Shown here piece after piece: positions 1-17,780 of a stretch of DNA of 64,000 nucleotides. The translations under genes were made by a program, and so were the position numbers. The DNA is from Craterostigma plantagineum (lineage: Eukaryota > Streptophyta > Magnoliopsida > Lamiales > Linderniaceae). Under the pieces are notes generated by a model. That model saw nothing but the letters and a program-made list of their open reading frames with translations. It was not told the origin of the DNA and did no database searches. Location of the stretch: positions 15,022,001 through 15,086,000 of the forward strand of contig JAPQWV010000018.1 in the NCBI GenBank assembly GCA_027422505.1. Reading direction: 5' to 3'. Positions within the stretch are counted from its first letter, which is position 1; every line of letters starts with the position of its first letter.

Positions 1-964
1 CCTTGAGCATCATCCGTGGGCACCTGTTGTGTTGCATTTTGTGTCACGTCAACATGCCAAATCAACTTCGATGGGTTCACTAATCATATGTGTAGGTTAT
101 AGATCAATAAAAAATCTCATTGTATGCTGATTTGGCGCGTTGATGTGGTTGGTGCTCACGAATAACACTTCACATATATAATATGTATATATATATATAT
201 AATATATATATATATATATGATCCTGTCATTTTCTCTAATTTATTTAAACAATATATGATTAACAATAAAAGGATTTATGTTTTCTTCTTCAAATCAATA
301 TGTTTCCAAGATTGGTGATTGCTGGGACAGGAAGAAAAATAAATCCAACAATGTAGTTCATTTACATTATTTACTGGTCCAGTCACCAAACTGACAAGTT
401 ATTAATTTGATTAATTTCCATCATCTATGTAGATGTATAAACTCTTTCAATCTATCAATACACGACAAAAAGACAAAATATTTAGACAAATGAGAAGAAG
501 CTGTTACTGTCAAAGCTAGCAACCAATGATGGACATGGTGAAAATTCTTCTTACTTTTGATGGATGGAAAAATATCGATTCTTTAACGAAGTTGTGGCGT
601 GGCGTATGAACTAACTCGACAAGAAACCCTTTAACGCGAAGAACAACAACAAAGACAACAATAGTATTTCGTCGAACTACAGATATTTATACAGTGTCGT
701 TCTGCAATAAGAGGAGGCTAATGTCATAGCAGAACGCTGGGAGAGATTATATTTTCATAGAATGAAGTAAACGTTTTCTTTCGTACAGCAATAGCAATAA
801 TCTGTACATTATAAAGCAAGCCATTCACACGGACTATTTAATAATAAGAAGAAAAGAAATTGTAACGTATGATTTCGGAATGGAGCTCTCAACTTTTTTT
901 AAAGAATATGAAGCAGATCGAATCAAGGCATAATTACAAGCTATTTGTGTGTGTGTGTGTGTGT
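1..964. other. Intergenic, 3' flank of the kinase gene
   Basis: No coding region is supported here. It holds an AT dinucleotide microsatellite at about 177-218 and a GT microsatellite at about 945-963, the latter directly downstream of the kinase stop codon on the minus strand. The short plus-strand ORF that starts at 869 runs antisense to the last kinase exon and shows no family motif. Confidence 0.7.
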
Positions 965-4351
<3,387 letters not shown>

Positions 4352-5925
4352 GGTTTAGTGCTGTAGCCCAGCTGTTTGTGAAATTGCCGTATAGAGGTTT
4401 AGTTTGTCCGAGTTGGCGTGTGCTTTGTTGTGTGTTCGGAAGGTAAAAGGTGGTAGTAAATGGTTGGGCCTAAGTGGTGGTTGAGTATCAACTGTCAGAA
4501 GATGGAGGAGACCTTTGGACTTTTTGTAATATATATCTTGTTTCTCGGTCTTTCTTTATTGATTTAATTTATTTTGATTTGAGCCACTGTCACGTTTCTC
4601 AAGAGCAAATGTGAAAAGAGATATACAAATTATTTGTGCGTTAATTAGAGAAGGGCCGCCATTGGGAGACAACTTTCTGTGGAAATTAATTATTAAATTA
4701 GTCACTTGCCCAAAATGGGTGGAAAGTCTTTCCGTTGGCTAAAAGTGGGCCGGAGATGGGGTGTTTTACAAATTACAATCATAGGCATCCTTTTGAGGTT
4801 TAGGCATTGTCTGTAAATTATTACAAAATTAGGCATAATTTTTTTTATTTTCTTTTCTTAATTTTTTAATTGCTTTTAATATTTCTGTATATATTTTATT
4901 GAAATTTATTGTATAAATTATTAGAGAGGTTCATAGTTTGCTTAACGGGTTGAACCGAAAACCGAAATATTTGGTTCATAAAGACCAAAGAATATCGATT
5001 CGATATTTATTATCTAAATTTTATAACCTACGGTTCATCTGGAACCAAAATCTTTTTTTAAATATATATAGTAATACATATGATATTATATGGGTAAACT
5101 ATATAAATATTGTTAAATATTATTTAATTTTATGTTTTTACAATAAAAGGTCGGTTTCATCTAGTTAACTGACTGAACTGAGAAAGTTTGATAAATAGCA
5201 AAATCAAACAAAAAATTTGGTTCGGCATATGCTTTCAAAAATTTCAAGCAAAATTTTCGGTTAACCGAAAGTTCGCCTCTGTTTTGTTCACTTTTTATCT
5301 TTTGAATTGCTCACATGCAAATAGGGTCCTATCGATGTCAGTTTTGTGCCGATTCTACTGATTTCGGAGAAAAAACAAGAATCGCTTTGAAGTTATTTAT
5401 TGAAAAAAAGTTTTCTAATAGGACACAATATTGAAAAAATTTAAAGGCTAACTAATTTGGATTGTATGTTCAATTTATTTTATACGGATATTGAACATTA
5501 ATTTCATTTTTGTCTTTAATTTGATTACAAAATTGATTCATAATACGAAATCAGAATAATAATATGCCATTTATTGATAACTTTTTTGTATATAATAAAA
5601 TTCAGAAAAGGAAAATAAAATAAGATGCCTATTTTTTAAACAAAACACACATAATGCCTATTTTTTTAATTGCTACTTGCTCAAGTGCCTACATTTGTAA
5701 TTAACTCCGGAGATGGTAATATTGTCCATGGGATTCAACACCAAAAAGAAAAATTTATGACACTAAATTAAAGACATAGAGTTAACTACAAATGTAAAAC
5801 ACCCGAGATGGAGAAATTTCTCCCCATTTACTTAGGAGGGGCGCAATTCCTCGATAATTGTCGGGGTGGGGACAAGACTGATCTTCGATCTTACAAAATC
5901 AAGTCAACAAGCTATGCCAAGTTGT

Positions 5926-5971
<46 letters not shown>

Positions 5972-6098
5972 ATCTACGTTCACGAGAGAGACGAACGAGC
6001 GAGACGAAAGCCAATGCATACAACAAATGGCGTCGTTTCTTTCAGAGATTGAAAAAAAAGAAGCACGTACCTAAAAATCATGACTCAGGCTGTCGTTC
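4352..6098. other. Intergenic region between kinase and lipase genes
   Basis: The kinase promoter is in the first few hundred bases, because the gene reads leftward. Most of the rest is the degenerate repeat described at 4766-5704. A CT microsatellite (about 19 repeats) covers roughly 5931-5969. No gene is supported. Confidence 0.6.
4766..5704. mobile_element. Degenerate foldback/MITE-like repeat, possibly nested
   Basis: The outer ends look inverted: ACAAATTACAATCATAGGCA on the left against the complement of GTGCCTACATTTGTAATTA on the right, with further AGGCAT/ATGCCT pairs inside. A second inverted pair (AGAGGTTCATAG near 4923; TTCGCCTCT near 5272), with GAACCGAAAACCGAA-like sequence inside, suggests one small element nested in another. 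There is no coding content and no clear target duplication. Confidence 0.4.
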
Positions 6099-8363
6099 TT
6101 AAGTTCCAGCGCTCGAATTTTCGCCCTCTTCCAAATACTCGAAAGTACCGTAAGAAGGCGAATATGCGGCCGAAGGAATGTCTAATAAAACGACCCTTTC
6201 TATTGCAGCTCTGTGCTCTTGCATGTGTTCCTTGACGATGGAAGCTTGTCTTTCCATCTTCTGAGCGGGCGGAATGAAAATCTTTCGCTCTTTTTCTTGC
6301 ATCGACTGTGTATATCCAAAAATCGTAACATAAATCAACTCATTGAGACGATTACAAGGAAAAAAAGGACGAGCAATCGAGCGAGCGAGATTACCTCGAG
6401 CGCTCTTACGGACTCGTTGAGTATGCATATGATCGCATGGTCTGAAGTTATGTTGCATGAGAGGACGATGTGTTCGAAGCGCCCGTCGACGGGTATTGCT
6501 GTTTTTACGGTGGGGGATATTTTCTTACAACTGTCGCAAATAAAAAAAAAGAAGAAAAGTGAAGAAAATTTCAGTACGATTTGGGGAATTTTTATCGAGG
6601 TATGAGACGATTAACGTACGGTACCTGAAGGGCTTTCTTACAATGATGTGATAGAGGCGGCCGGGCGCGTAGAGGCGCCTCGAATCCCGAAGCATCTTCT
6701 CCTCGAGCGTGAATGTGTCTTTTAAGCACATTACGCACAACAAGCACGGGAAACTGGCAAAAAGAGAACGTAAGGACTCGTTTGATATCCATGTTTATGA
6801 ACTACATGGGTATCAGTTATTTGTGTATTGGTTAAACAAGAATTTTGTTGATCTTGTATTTTAACATGTTTGATATGCGTGCATTATTTGCGTAATGATA
6901 TAAATTGTGTTTGATAGATGTGTTTGAGGTGTGCATAGTTATGTATGGATTAGTGATACACACACCTTATAATCACTTTAGAGGTGGGTTTGCATATACA
7001 AGCCCTATAACCAAAATCCTTGTAGGCTTGTATGGTTATACACAAATAACAAACACGATATAACTTATTCATACATACCACATACCCACCCATACCCATA
7101 TATCAGACGAGCCCTAAGTATTATGAATTGATTATATCGATCGTTGAGTGACCAGTTTACTTAAAAGGCAAAGCTTGTCGTATCAATATGCACCCTAATG
7201 TTTAAGCTAATTTATTAATCTAGCATTAAACGTATATTTTCTTAAATGGGTGTTCGTTAGGATTCGCACCTAAAATTTCTTTGGTCTCTCGGCTCTGATA
7301 TCATGCTGATCACTTCAGTTTAAGCTATGTTTCGAATATTGATCAATTACTAAGCAATTATGATAAGATCGATAACCATTGAGATTGCCAGAATTCCCTA
7401 CCATTAAAAAATAATCGCCTAATCTACAACCGAAAAAAATAACTGCAAAAAGGGAAAAAATTCTGCACACTCAAAAAAGAAGACCCAAGAAAATCTTCTT
7501 ACCAGAAAAGCGACTTGAAGACGTCCTCCAACGCCACCGTCGTCCGTGGCAAGAAATCATCCTGCCCAAAACGCCAAGAAAACCACAAAATTCATACGAC
7601 GCCAAGAAAACCGCAAAACAAAAAAGCGCAACCCATCGCCAAAACCAAATCAAACCACCTGCAAGACGACCGAATTAATCACGTCGGCGTATCTCACCGC
7701 CAAGTTCAGCGAAATGCACCTCACGGGCGCAATCGCAAAGCACCTAATCCTCCGCCTATCGATATTCCCCAACTTCTCCCTATTCTTCACCGCAAGCATC
7801 GCCAAGAGCGTCACCACTCCCGCTCCCAAAGAATGCCCCGCGAACGTCAAGAAGTACGTCGGATACTTCTCGACCAAATCCCTCAAAAGATCGCACTCCT
7901 CCTCGAAAACGTACTGAGCCGCCTTCAAAAGCCCGTTATGAACGTAACCGCCGTCGTACGTCGTCTGTCCGAGCTTATTATCGAGGAGGAGCAAAACGTC
8001 GCTCTCTTTGTTCATAGTGAGCCCTCGGACGGCCACGACGGCTTCAGAACGACCGTGGTCGAGGTATATCATGTAAGGCGTGACCCTCCCCTTCGTGTCT
8101 GCGTAGTCCTTTTTTAAGACGACTTGGCTTAGTACCAAACCGTAACCGCCCGGCGGGGCCCACAATGGTTGTTTGAGGTCGTCCTCGTATACCGAGAGAA
8201 TGTAGCGACAGAGGCGTGGCACTGGCTCGAACTCGGTCGAGGTTGCCTGGCCCCAGTTTTCGCTCTCTCGGCCGGCGGTGTAGAGGAACTTCTTCCACAC
8301 CCACCGTACGCAGGCAAGGCACGAGACGCACTCGACTAAGGGTACGCAGCAGGCGACTGACAT
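6099..8363 (-). CDS. Lipase class 3, calmodulin-binding heat-shock-like alpha/beta hydrolase
   Basis: Five exons on the minus strand: 7659-8363, 7503-7561, 6625-6753, 6395-6530 and 6099-6305. GT-AG junctions and phases agree and yield 411 residues, near the roughly 440-480 usual for the plant family. Lipase class 3 enzymes are Ser hydrolases that cleave acylglycerols. The nucleophile elbow GHSLG lies at residues 176-180 (Ser178), inside an LTFAGHSLGAG strand-turn-helix. The family signatures LDNKLGQ, YVHNGLLK, LAVRYADVI, DDFLPR, RRLYAPGRLYHI and VPVDGRFEHIVLS-like blocks occur in the expected order. A Cys-rich N-terminus (CCVPLVECVSCLAC) may be hydrophobic or lipid-modified. The start is the Met that opens the family's MSV leader. 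A good acceptor at 8376-8377 just upstream suggests a 5' UTR intron. Substrate and calmodulin binding are inferred from relatives. Confidence 0.88.
7130..7340 (-). repeat. TRIM-like relic in lipase intron 2
   Basis: On the minus strand an LTR-end-like stretch (AACTGAAGTGATCAGCATGA) runs into GATATCAGAGCC, a one-base variant of the initiator-Met primer-binding site TGGTATCAGAGCC. The element is in the 749-bp intron 6754-7502 and is related to those in the kinase and GT90 introns. Outer borders are not clear. Confidence 0.5.
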
Positions 8364-9584
8364 TTATCAGTGCGCCTGCAATAACATGAGAAAAAAAAAT
8401 CGACGGGCGATCTTAGGATCGAGCTATAGCTTGTGGTGAGGGTGCAGTTCTGACCCTTAAAACCGTATAGCAGCCAGCGCTACGGTTCGATCGCTCTCTC
8501 GATAGGGACAGTTATTGCTCCTCGACTGCAAAAAAAAGTGGAAAGTTGAGTTAGGACCCTTTGAGATAACACGTGGTTAGCGCGTGCTGAGGACGACCGT
8601 GACTCACGCTATTTGAGACGATTTTCAAGGCACGAGAAAGTTTCCTTATTGCACGCGTTTATGGTGAAGGAGAAACAAATGGCATCAGATAACAGATTGT
8701 ATCTATGATCTATCTATCGAAAGTGTTTCGTATCATCTGAATCATCGATTTGCAGAAATAGGGGCTATGAATTTAACGAATCATTGAAGAATCTTGGCTA
8801 GTAAAGAGCTAAAGATTAGCTAGCTGAGTTCGAAACAAAAAGCTGATTAGATTGAGTTCCATAGCCAATTGATTCACAGTAAAACCATCAATTGTAATTC
8901 AGTAGCACTTTACTACAGAGAGCAAACATAAGCATATCTGGGCTACGAATTAACGAATCATTTAAGAATGTTGGCTAGTAAAGAAGCGGATGATTAGCTG
9001 AGTTCATCGCCTATTCACTAGCATTTTACTACATAGAGCACACAGTTGAATTATTACCAGTCAGATAGCATAAGCGTCAGAACATCGGAGAAGACGACAT
9101 CGAAGTTCCCACGACAGCCCTTCGATTGCAAAATCCAAGAACTGCCAAAATGATTCGAATATATCGGACAACCTACGTAAAAACGAAAAAAATAAAGCTA
9201 CCTTTACTTACACCCAGAAAAAAAAAAGTAAAAAAAGGGTAATTCACTGGAAAGATTTGCCCAGCGAACGCAAACGGGAACAAATCCAAAAAGAGGACGA
9301 TGGCGTAAGGATAACAAGATAAAAAGAAAAAGCTTTCTTTTCTAGCAAAAGACGTAGATGACCTGCAAGTGCTGGCTAACTACTGAGATTTCTCAATCAT
9401 CGGCCACTTATCATTTTGTTTTGTCAAGAACGTTCTTCACAAGTTTCTAATTTTTTAATTTTATCCATTAATTATCTTTTTTTACAAGTTAATTGTTTTA
9501 CTTGGTCGTCGTTCTCTTGGCATGTTAGATGTGAGTTGTCCCACATTGAGCACGTGTTTAGGAACACATACAACACTTGAGAGT
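8364..9584. other. Lipase 5' leader and upstream region
   Basis: A TTGCAG acceptor (8376-8377 on the minus strand) sits 13 bases upstream of the lipase ATG, so part of this stretch is probably a 5' UTR intron. A direct repeat is visible: AACGAATCATTGAAGAATCT near 8777 and AACGAATCATTTAAGAATGT near 8953, each followed by TGGCTAGTAAAG. No ORF of note. Confidence 0.5.
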
Positions 9585-10128
9585 AGGGTTGCAAACGAAT
9601 CGGATTGAGTCGTGCAATATTCTATTCGTATTCGGATGACTCGGATGACAATCGAATACGAATATGAATAATCGAATATTTAATCGAATCATAAAATCGA
9701 TTCTTCTTCAAATTCGAATATTTTCTCGAATATTCGAATCGATATCGAATATTTGTATTCAAAGTCATCTTTCATTTTTTATTTAATAAAATATAAACAA
9801 TATTATATTTAAAATATATATTGAATTATAATAAATTATATTTAAACATATATTGAATTATAACATTTTATTTTTATATGTTTTAGTGAGTTATCATATA
9901 TTATATGTGAATATATATTAAATATACTATATTTTATTTTATATTATTCGAATCGAATAATTCAATTAATTTCGAATCGAATATTGTGATTTCATATTCG
10001 TATTCGTATATTTCTCGAATCAAAAATAATATTCTTATTCGGACTATTCTAAATATTCGAATTCGAATCTTAAAATTTCGAATCGAATCGCGAATCGAAC
10101 AAAAAAAGTTCGATTAGTTTGCAACCTA
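9585..10128. mobile_element. hAT-like non-autonomous element (MITE)
   Basis: The ends are inverted: TAGGGTTGCAAACGAATCG at 9585 against TAGGTTGCAAACTAATCG read from 10128 on the other strand. The interior is AT-rich and dominated by TTCGAAT/ATTCGAA palindromic words, so it should fold on itself. The flanking octamers CTTGAGAG and CATGAGCT match at five of eight positions, which could be a decayed 8-bp hAT target duplication. Non-coding. Confidence 0.65.
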
Positions 10129-10792
10129 CATGAGCTTCCAATAAAACCTATTTGTTCTTTACATTTTTCTGTACGAGAGAAAAATCAAGTTGCTTAGGTA
10201 TTATTCGACGAATGTTCTATTCTATATATTTGGTAACCAAATTGTTAAATAAAATTTTCAACATAACCTAACGCCAGCCGGCACGTGGGTAGGCGGAGTA
10301 GTTAGAAAGTGAAAGGCAAATGCGAACGAAATTAAGATCAGCGGCTAAATGCATCATCAATCACATCACATATTGGGCCCACCGTTGTTAGGATAGTACT
10401 TTCGATTGGGCCGATTAGGCCCAATATGTTGTTTCCAGGCACACCTTAACGCCACGTGGCACCACTCATTTATTTGGTTGTGTACTTATTCTCACTCGTA
10501 TTTCTGCACGGTCAAATGCGTGTGATATACCCATATGTAAATTTATAGTAAAAATATAGGGGTAAAATAGGAATATAATAATAGATGTAGTGGGTAGTTT
10601 TTTATATAATATTATTATTTTAGTTTATATTTAAACTGACAGATCAAAATTCACCAGTTTCCTTATGCTTAGTGATTGAAATACCAAATCATTTTAGAGC
10701 AATTATCCTAAGTTGTTCTCTCTTAATAAAATAGAAAGATATGCTTTTGAATTAGACGTAATGATAAATTGATAATCTTATGTAAAACTAGA

Positions 10793-11127
10793 GCAGTCAA
10801 ACGGGCCGGCGGGCGCGGGTAAGCCCGCCTTCTGGCCAGGCGGGCGCGGGTAAGCCCGCCTTCTGGCGGGCCTGAGAAAGGGAGGTCCGCCAAATAAAAA
10901 AAAGGAAGAGAAAAAAATCAAAAAAGAGGAAAAAAATTGAAAAAGAAGATTTTTATTTGGAAAATATTTGTACTTTAATCCTAACTATATAATAATAATT
11001 TATTTATTTTATTAAACTAAATTAAACTTAATTCCAATTAAAATTATAATTACAAAATATAAAAAATCTATATAAGTTATTTATAGATATATTAAATAAT
11101 ATATTTTTTCATTTGGGCGGGCCTGGC
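10793..11127. mobile_element. GC-ended MITE remnant (CAAACGGGCCGG type)
   Basis: It starts AGAGCAGTCAAACGGGCCGG, followed by two copies of a roughly 32-bp GC-rich unit (GGCGGGCGCGGGTAAGCCCG at 10808 and 10840). It ends with an AT-rich body and GGGCGGGCCTGG near 11115. The related element in laccase intron 4 (41690-42048) has the reverse complement of the same terminus at its right end. No clear target duplication. Confidence 0.5.
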
Positions 11128-11169
11128 TTGTTGTTTTAAATTAGACAAATAATTTAATATTAATTTGAA

Positions 11170-11260
11170 TACATGTGGGGTCCATAGATCAGGGTAGAGC
11201 AAATTGAGTGCAAATCAATAGGTCACCGATTCGAACCCGGTTGGGCCCTAAAACCAAACA
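11170..11260 (+). repeat. tRNA-like or SINE fragment
   Basis: GATTCGAACCCGG at about 11228 resembles a pol III B box, and an A-box-like GGGTAGAGCAAATTGAG lies about 40 bases upstream. No tRNA cloverleaf can be drawn, so this is at best a tRNA-derived SINE relic. Confidence 0.3.
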
Positions 11261-11502
11261 ACATTTACTTTCTTTCTACTCCCCAAATTTCCTAAAATTC
11301 TTATTCGCAAATTTCCTAAAATTCTTATTCGCCTCCTCTCAAGTTCGATTCAAAATATATGCATTTTATTGCTAATTTGTCTTCCAAACAGGTTTTAGTA
11401 AAATGCTAAAGAACCCCTCAAAACTTCAGATTTAATTTGTCATTGAAATACATCATAGATGAGAAATCTATAAAATTCATGGATAGCTGCACAACACTAC
11501 CA

Positions 11503-14409
11503 TCATATATGCTTCTTCTCCCTTTCACCCCAATACTCACTCTCCAAACCCTCGACTTCTCGGGTCGCCCTAACTTTCTCGCCCACGAAAGCCTCTAATT
11601 CCCGAGCCTCGAAACGCGGAGGAAGTTCGCAAGGATTCGAATTGCTCGGAGATTTTTCAAGCGATTCCTCCATGAATTTCCTCCAAATCCCATCTGCCGC
11701 GCAAGCCATGGACTCGGGGCAAAGCTCTATAGCGTTCTGAGGAATCCTAGGCTTGTACTTCAATAGCTTTGCGTATTCATTAAGCAGATGAAACATGTAA
11801 TCATATACGTTTTCCATCTTCAAGTCCTCGTGTACGAACCTACTTCCATTTTCGCCGATGCCCTTGGCCTCGTCCGTGTGGTTGTTTCCCCACTCGACGG
11901 CGAACTTCAACGACTTGCACTTGTCGTTTTCTTTGACGGGCCAATAGTGTTTTCGAGGGACCATCCCCCTTATGAAGAAATCATGCCAGCGTAGGGTCAT
12001 TAGTAGGGTCGGGGAATTGCACGCTAGTATGTACTTTTCGCTCACCGACCATGCCCACCCTTCTATGTAGATTTTGTACCTATTTATAAGACGAGCAACG
12101 AGTTAGTGTGTTTTTATTGCGCGTTAAATTGCACCTAGCTAGACGATAAGTTGATGATAACAGTACCTGTGAGTGCATTGATCTTCGAGGTTTGATTGCT
12201 TGTATCCTTGTCTCAACTGCGAGTCCCAGTCCTGACAGATGAATTATATATTAGTATGATAATGGTATGATGCGCTTTCTTCAAGTTGAAGCTTTTAGAT
12301 GTTGTCATTCAGCGTGTTAACAGCGCTCAAAGTAAGTGGCGTACGTACAAATCCTCTCGACCGCTAGTAAAAAGAATAATGTGCATTTGAGGGGAGATTA
12401 AGAGAGAAGTCATCCCTATACGAGTTAACAAAATGCTCAGGTTAACAGGTCTTGGGAATAAATCCTCACGATTGCCCGTGAAAAGAAAAATCCACGTCTA
12501 TAGACAGATAAAAGAGAAATCAGCCTAAGACGTGAGGTAGCATGTTGGAAATAAATTCTCTATAAAATTAATATGATGCGCTCACTCCCTTCAAGTTTAA
12601 TCTTTTAGGTGAAATGATCATTCAAAACAGTATGAAATAAACAGCGCAACCGAGGCCGCAAAACGTACTTGAACGTATAGTCGAGTATTCCAATCGTTCT
12701 GAGCGGAGACGTTGCACTTCATGAGATCCGCCCGCCAAGGACAGACGTGCGGATTCCCTCTCCAGTAAGCGTAGGGTACTCTCTCTTCCCATTTCGTCCT
12801 ATTATTACCTTCTTTAATGTCCTCGATCACTTGTCTCCACGGCTTTATATTCGTCTCCGCCCTGCAAAATACAATTTTGAGGAAAAAAACCCTAGAAACC
12901 CCTAAAAAATACAGAAATGAGAGGAAAAAAATAATTTCTATCATTACCATCCCCAAAAGGACCAATCGGGGAAGACGATGTCCAAGCTCTTCGAATCCGA
13001 GCAGTACCTAAACAAAGGCGGGGTGTTCTTATTATTACCCTTCCCCTTATTATCGTAATAATCCCTCGCCCGAACCACTGGCCGATCATCGCAGTCGAAC
13101 ATGAGCTCTAAGTCGGGTATATTCCCGGGATAAAACCTCGCCAGCTGTGCGATGCCCCACATTGTGAACAATGCCCTAGTCTGAATCGACGGTCGAAATT
13201 TTTCAACGTAAACTTTTCCATTTATGACTGTTAGCCTAAAATGCGCGGTTTTTCTCGCGCTTTCGACCATGGATTGCGTTATCCCTGCTTTTGTTTTCCA
13301 TGGCTTGAGGTCCTCGTGGATCCACCGAAAATAGTCCGGGCAGGTGGTTCGGGCAGGTGGACTAAGGTGGTGGTGGGCGGTTGGGTAGTTCCTCGGGCAG
13401 GTGTTGGTGTGGTTCCACGTGGCACAGTCGAGGGAGTACGGAGGGGGGGTATTTTGGGAATTTTGCTCTAGGGCTTCTTCATGGGAAGAAGTGATTCTTG
13501 TGAGTTTGGCCTGATTTTGGGAAGGCACATATGGGGAAGTTAGTTGAAGTAATAACTACTACAAGCTGATTAATCAAACAAATGAAGCAAGGGCACTGTC
13601 TACGGATTACGATGGGGTGCTTAGTAATATAATTGCTTAATTTGATGTACCTGTCAAAGAATGAGACACGTTACCCACTAACTCTCAAATCTAAATAATT
13701 TAGATGAGCACATCAATAATAAATATTTTACTCTAGAGGGTACACACACACACATATTAAAAATATATAAATTTAAAACATGATATAATAAGTTTCATCA
13801 CTTATACGATATCATACCTCGGACTATAAAATTGTGGGTATAAAACCTCACGATGGGCGTGTATAAATATGAATATATAAATTTGAAACATAATATTTCA
13901 AGACAGAGTCATATATATTATATATGGGATCACATCTCCTACTCAAATCTTTATTTACTTAAACAAAGTAATTAGTACCGATTCATCGTTGAATGCTTTA
14001 AAGAATACAGAGATATATCTTTTCTAAGAGAACATATAAGAAAAGAAGAATATTCAAAGTGGTTGGTTAACGACTTTCTTCAGCATCGAAAACTGACCTT
14101 TCAACCATATACAATACAGCGCTCAAGTTAGAAACAATACTTCAATGGCTAATTGCATTTTACTCCTTCAACTAGCGTCCAATTGGATTTAGACCCTCTA
14201 GAACTCCAATACTGATGATAAGGGTAATACACAGATGAATTAAAAAGACTTACAGGGTCAACATAGCCTGTTAAGAACAGCAGTGATATGAAGAGGAAGA
14301 AGATGACCACGATCATTACTGTCCCATGATGAGTTGAATAAGAAGAAGCTCTTTCCTTTGATCTCAACCTTAACTTCTTGGTCGGTCGTTTATCTTCGTT
14401 GGCCTTCAT
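11503..14409 (-). CDS. GT90 / CAP10-domain O-glucosyltransferase-like protein (rumi-like, DUF821)
   Basis: Five exons on the minus strand: 14164-14409, 12948-13510, 12669-12861, 12167-12231 and 11503-12079. Phases agree and give 547 residues, normal for the plant family. A basic cytosolic head is followed by one membrane anchor (about residues 31-48, VMIVVIFFLFISLLFLTG), so a type II Golgi/ER topology is expected. The CAP10 domain shows TCPDYFRWIHEDLKPW, a FDCDDRPVV block, FPDWSFWGW, PYAYWRGNP and EGWAWSVSEKYILACNSPTL in family order, and a VPRKHYWPV block. Relatives transfer sugar (O-glucose or O-xylose in animal rumi/POGLUT) to proteins or glycans; the plant substrate is unknown, so the function is inferred. 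The first-intron donor (GGA|GTAAAA) is weak but is the only in-frame choice I found. Intron 3 contains a TRIM-like relic. Confidence 0.88.
12250..12640 (+). repeat. TRIM-like relic in GT90 intron 3
   Basis: TGTTGGAAATAAATTC near 12543 leads to AGGTGAAATGATCATTCAAA at 12607, the same LTR-like head and tail seen in kinase intron 5. Upstream, CTTGGGAATAAATCCTCACG and AGAGAAATCAGCCTAAGACG match the interior of the kinase copy. The primer-binding site is eroded. Confidence 0.45.
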
Positions 14410-15643
14410 GCTTGGTGAATTCTATTATTGCTGCTCCGTAATAATATAAATTCAAATCTAATCAAGCATAACTTGGAAAAAAATGGAAGTCTTGACTTGA
14501 ATGTAGAGTTATGATCAGAAGTCGTCTAAGATATTATTCGGACTTCAAACTGTATATGTATAGATAGAGAGCGACATCTATAGTCTATTAAACATAGGAT
14601 GTTTCGTGCGTTTCTTTCCCTCAACTATACTTTATTCCCAAATGTACTTTTGACAATATCAAAATAGCCCCCCCTAACCATTTCCTTTAACCAACAAAAT
14701 TTTTTCGCGATTGCAATCAGTTACATAATTATTGGTACTTGATAATCCATTTGCAATTAAATTATATGGATGATTCCTTATGTTAAAAGTCGCTTTCAAA
14801 TTTAATTTATCGACTATCCCCTGTGTTGAGATATTGTTGAGAAACATGAGGTTTATTTGATCTTTCAAATTTGAATTATCCATATGTTATGATGTTTTGA
14901 GAAATTAAAATTACGGGTTAGTATTAAAAATCTGACCAACAAGTGGGCGTGCATCGGAGTTATACTTCGTGTCTTTCACGTGTGCTATGTGCCTTGGCTT
15001 TAATACACATCAAAGCCTTGTTTAACGTGAAGAATTTAGGGTAATTAGTCTTTAGCCCATTTGTTATGGTGTCGTTTAGACAAGGAAAAAGGTTCAAAAC
15101 GAAAGCATGCTCCACGCAATGAAGAATCAAGAATCACGACTTAAGAAAATTATCATTACAACCTAGCTAGCATACGATAGTCTGCGTAAGAGAGTGAACA
15201 ATTCCATGTTCGGAGCTTGAAAATAACACAACCACGCACACAACATTCGTCGTGTTCTTATTCTCTATTTTTATGCAACTATCAATAATAGAAATAATAA
15301 TAATAAATAAATCATTTATCCTAATTCTTTTTCCCACTCTCATATTTCTATGGATCCCAAATTGAAATATTCAGTGATCCACCATATGTTGAATGTCACA
15401 ATAAAGGGACGACCAATCACGTGTCGTACGTCCATGGCTTCCATGATATTAAAGCTCAGTATTTTCTTTCTGCATGTTAATTAAGGGTTTTCCTCCCTTT
15501 TATCTCAAAGTATGTTGTTTTTCTCGTGAAGAAAGACATGCAGTTTTTTCCGTTTTTCGTAGAGAGAATTTAATTATTAGAAGGATATATAGAATAATTA
15601 TTTAATAGCAGGTTAAAGAGAAGAAAGAAAGAAAGCAAGGAAG
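14410..15643. other. Divergent intergenic region between GT90 and LIM genes
   Basis: The two genes are transcribed away from each other, so both promoters lie here. I see no transposon ends, RNA gene or credible ORF. A purine-rich leader (AGAAGAAAGAAAGAAAGCAAGGAAG) immediately precedes the LIM start codon. Confidence 0.5.

Positions 15644-17780
<2,137 letters not shown>

Larger units (their letters stand above)
10129..11502. other. Intergenic region between lipase and GT90 genes
   Basis: This holds a half-preserved GC-rich MITE (10793-11127) and a tRNA-like fragment (11170-11260). The remainder is AT-rich with no supported gene. Confidence 0.6.

Noticed and set aside
7515..8117. 200-codon plus-strand ORF over the lipase gene
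   Set aside because: Antisense to exons 1-2 of the lipase gene, with biased Arg/His/Gln composition; the minus strand carries the conserved GHSLG lipase.
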